NCBI GenBank assembly: GCA_945965245.1
Contig: CAMFNC010000223.1
Coordinates: 1 to 8,400, forward strand
Origin: an uncultured Porphyromonas sp.
GTDB taxonomy: Bacteria; Bacteroidota; Bacteroidia; Bacteroidales; Porphyromonadaceae
Direction of reading: 5' to 3'
DNA length: 8,400 nucleotides
The position numbers were made by a program, and so were the translations under genes. The notes beneath the pieces are model-generated. The model made no database searches. It was not told the DNA's origin and saw only the letters and a list, made by a program, of their open reading frames with translations. The stretch's first letter is position 1. The number at the start of each line of letters is the position of its first letter. Below, one piece after another: positions 6,919-8,400 of this stretch.

Positions 6919-8400
6919 ATGAAAAAAGACATTTTTAAGAGCATATTGATTGCCCTATTGCTCTGGGGCACGGCACAAGCTGCCATCTCCGAACCTATCA
7001 AGCCGGTCAAAAACATCATCGTGATGATTCCGGACGGCACTTCACTCGCCACGGTTTCCACTGCCCGTTGGTACCAACGCTATACAGACCCAGAGAAGAA
7101 GCAACTGAACATAGACCCATATATCTGCGGCACAGTCATCACTTACAGCTCCAATGCTCCCATCGGAGACTCGGCACCCACCACATCATGCTATATGACG
7201 GGTATGCCCACCATTACCGGATTCGTATCCACATACCCATGGCACGATGGGAAAAACAATCTTGTTCCCGTGGATTCCACCCGAGCTCATTCCCCATTGG
7301 CAACTGTATTGGAGGCTGCTAAAATCAGAAAAGGATATAAAACCGGACTGGTATTTACCTGCGAATTTCCACATGCCACTCCGGCAGACTGCTCGGCACA
7401 CAGTCCCAAACGAAGTGACTATGCCACTATCAGCGAACAGATGGTGCATCAGAACCTCAATGTGGTAATTGGAGGCGGAGCCGGATTGCTTAGCGATTCA
7501 CAGAAGCAACTTTTATCGAAACGTGGCAGTGCCGTCTATCTGAATGACATGGAGTCCATGCGCAAACACACCCAAGGCAACATGTGGTCGCTGTATGCCA
7601 AGCGTGAAATGCCTTACGATTTCGACCGCGATACTACTCAATACCCTTCTCTGGCAGAAATGACAGCCAAAGCCATCGAACTGTTAGGACAAGATAGCAA
7701 AGGATTTTTCTTGATGGTGGAAGGCAGTAAAGTAGATTGGGCAGCTCACTCCAACGACCCGGTGGGCATGGTATCGGACTTTTTGGCTTTCGACAGTGCT
7801 TGTCGTGTGGCTTTAGACTTTGCCAAGGCCGACGGCAATACAGCGGTTATTATCCTGCCAGACCACGGCAATAGTGGCATCAGCATCGGCAAACGGTCAT
7901 ACAAAAATTATGACAAGCTCAATAAAGACCAGCTATTTGCCCAATTGGCAAGATTCAAATATACGGCTGCCGGACTTACCGAGCGCATCAATGAAACTCC
8001 TTATACCGAGTTACAGAAATTGATGCAGGATGCCTGTGGTTTTGAGCTGAATGCCGAAGAGTTGGAACACCTGAACAACTGTTTGGATTATAAGCACAGC
8101 CCCATTCCTGCCGAAAAACGTACCGTGGATAAATCGCGAGCCTTGTATAGCAGTTCGCTGGAGACGTTCATCTCACACCTCTTTGCCGAACATACCTCTA
8201 TCGGTTTTACTACCGGCGGACACACCGGAGAAGAAGTTTTTCTGGCATGCTACAATCCCAACGGACAACCTCTTGGCGGTGCCGTACAAAATACCGATGT
8301 CAATCGCTATCTGATGAGCCTACTGGATTCCGAAATCGACTTGCGCATCCTGACAGATGAAATCTTTGTGCCTCACACAAAAGTTTTCGAGGGTTACAAA
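6919..8400 (+). CDS. Alkaline phosphatase, exported (3' end beyond the window)
   Basis: An open frame of 494 codons runs to the right edge without a stop, so the C-terminus is missing here. It encodes a PhoA-superfamily phosphomonoesterase with a Sec signal peptide: basic start MKKDIFK, hydrophobic core, and probable cleavage after A19-Q20-A21. It should act in the periplasm. The active site is complete by comparison with E. coli PhoA: Asp39 (MIPDG), nucleophile Ser85 (GDSAPTTS), Thr154 (HATPA), Glu268, Asp273 and His277 (VEGSKVDWAAH), Asp315-His316 (LPDHG) and His435 (GGHTGEE). His152 and Trp274 replace the Asp153 and Lys328 of E. coli PhoA; I recall the same His/Trp pair from the Vibrio enzyme. 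Residues of roughly 330-425 form a variable insertion before the last metal-ligand His. The gene is probably the fourth in the lepA operon. The length already matches typical family members, so little may be missing. The natural substrate is unknown; a role in phosphate scavenging is an inference from the family. Confidence 0.93.
   Translation, partial: MKKDIFKSILIALLLWGTAQAAISEPIKPVKNIIVMIPDGTSLATVSTARWYQRYTDPEKKQLNIDPYICGTVITYSSNAPIGDSAPTTSCYMTGMPTITGFVSTYPWHDGKNNLVPVDSTRAHSPLATVLEAAKIRKGYKTGLVFTCEFPHATPADCSAHSPKRSDYATISEQMVHQNLNVVIGGGAGLLSDSQKQLLSKRGSAVYLNDMESMRKHTQGNMWSLYAKREMPYDFDRDTTQYPSLAEMTAKAIELLGQDSKGFFLMVEGSKVDWAAHSNDPVGMVSDFLAFDSACRVALDFAKADGNTAVIILPDHGNSGISIGKRSYKNYDKLNKDQLFAQLARFKYTAAGLTERINETPYTELQKLMQDACGFELNAEELEHLNNCLDYKHSPIPAEKRTVDKSRALYSSSLETFISHLFAEHTSIGFTTGGHTGEEVFLACYNPNGQPLGGAVQNTDVNRYLMSLLDSEIDLRILTDEIFVPHTKVFEGYK

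Noticed and set aside
7068..8023. Short + strand frames (7068-7322, 7247-7468, 7820-8023)
   Set aside because: All lie inside the continuous alkaline phosphatase reading frame that starts at 6919 and have no independent support.

Overview
The window looks like chromosomal DNA from a member of the Bacteroidota, most likely the order Bacteroidales. Three things point there: the close-to-Bacteroides style of the LepA, DnaB and M24 peptidase proteins; promoter-like elements of the Bacteroidota type (TTTG followed 18-21 bases later by TAnnTTTG); and weak or absent Shine-Dalgarno sequences before most genes. I cannot name the genus from this sequence alone. All genes lie on the + strand.

Left part (1-2020): an AT-rich, gene-free leader of about 290 bases holds a 56-base near-palindrome at the very edge and a second, shorter inverted repeat. 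It precedes a single gene (293-1966) for a lipoprotein of the cholesterol-dependent cytolysin (CDC, thiol-activated cytolysin) superfamily. The pore-forming core is recognisable, including both regions that become membrane hairpins and the conserved Gly-Gly pair. The two features that make classical CDCs bind cholesterol, the Trp-rich undecapeptide and the Thr-Leu pair, are missing. A lipobox Cys followed by S-M-E-E suggests a lipid-anchored, possibly surface-exposed protein. A strong intrinsic terminator (1984-2018) ends this unit, so it appears to be monocistronic.

Middle spacer (2021-2332): about 310 bases without a convincing gene. It holds a near-consensus Bacteroidota promoter (2086-2115) and a second -7 element (2317-2324) placed so close to the next start codon that its transcript would be nearly leaderless.

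Right part (2333-8400): four tightly packed genes with gaps of 23, 12 and 15 bases, probably one operon. They are lepA (elongation factor 4), dnaB (replicative helicase), an M24 metallopeptidase of the Xaa-Pro aminopeptidase/creatinase type with all five metal ligands, and an exported alkaline phosphatase with a complete active site that runs off the right edge. The first two are core information-processing genes and the last two are accessory hydrolases, so the grouping probably reflects shared transcription rather than one pathway.

The most interesting item is the CDC-like lipoprotein: an apparently intact pore former with a divergent target-binding domain in an organism group where such proteins are little characterised. 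No CRISPR array, insertion sequence, tRNA or rRNA was seen.
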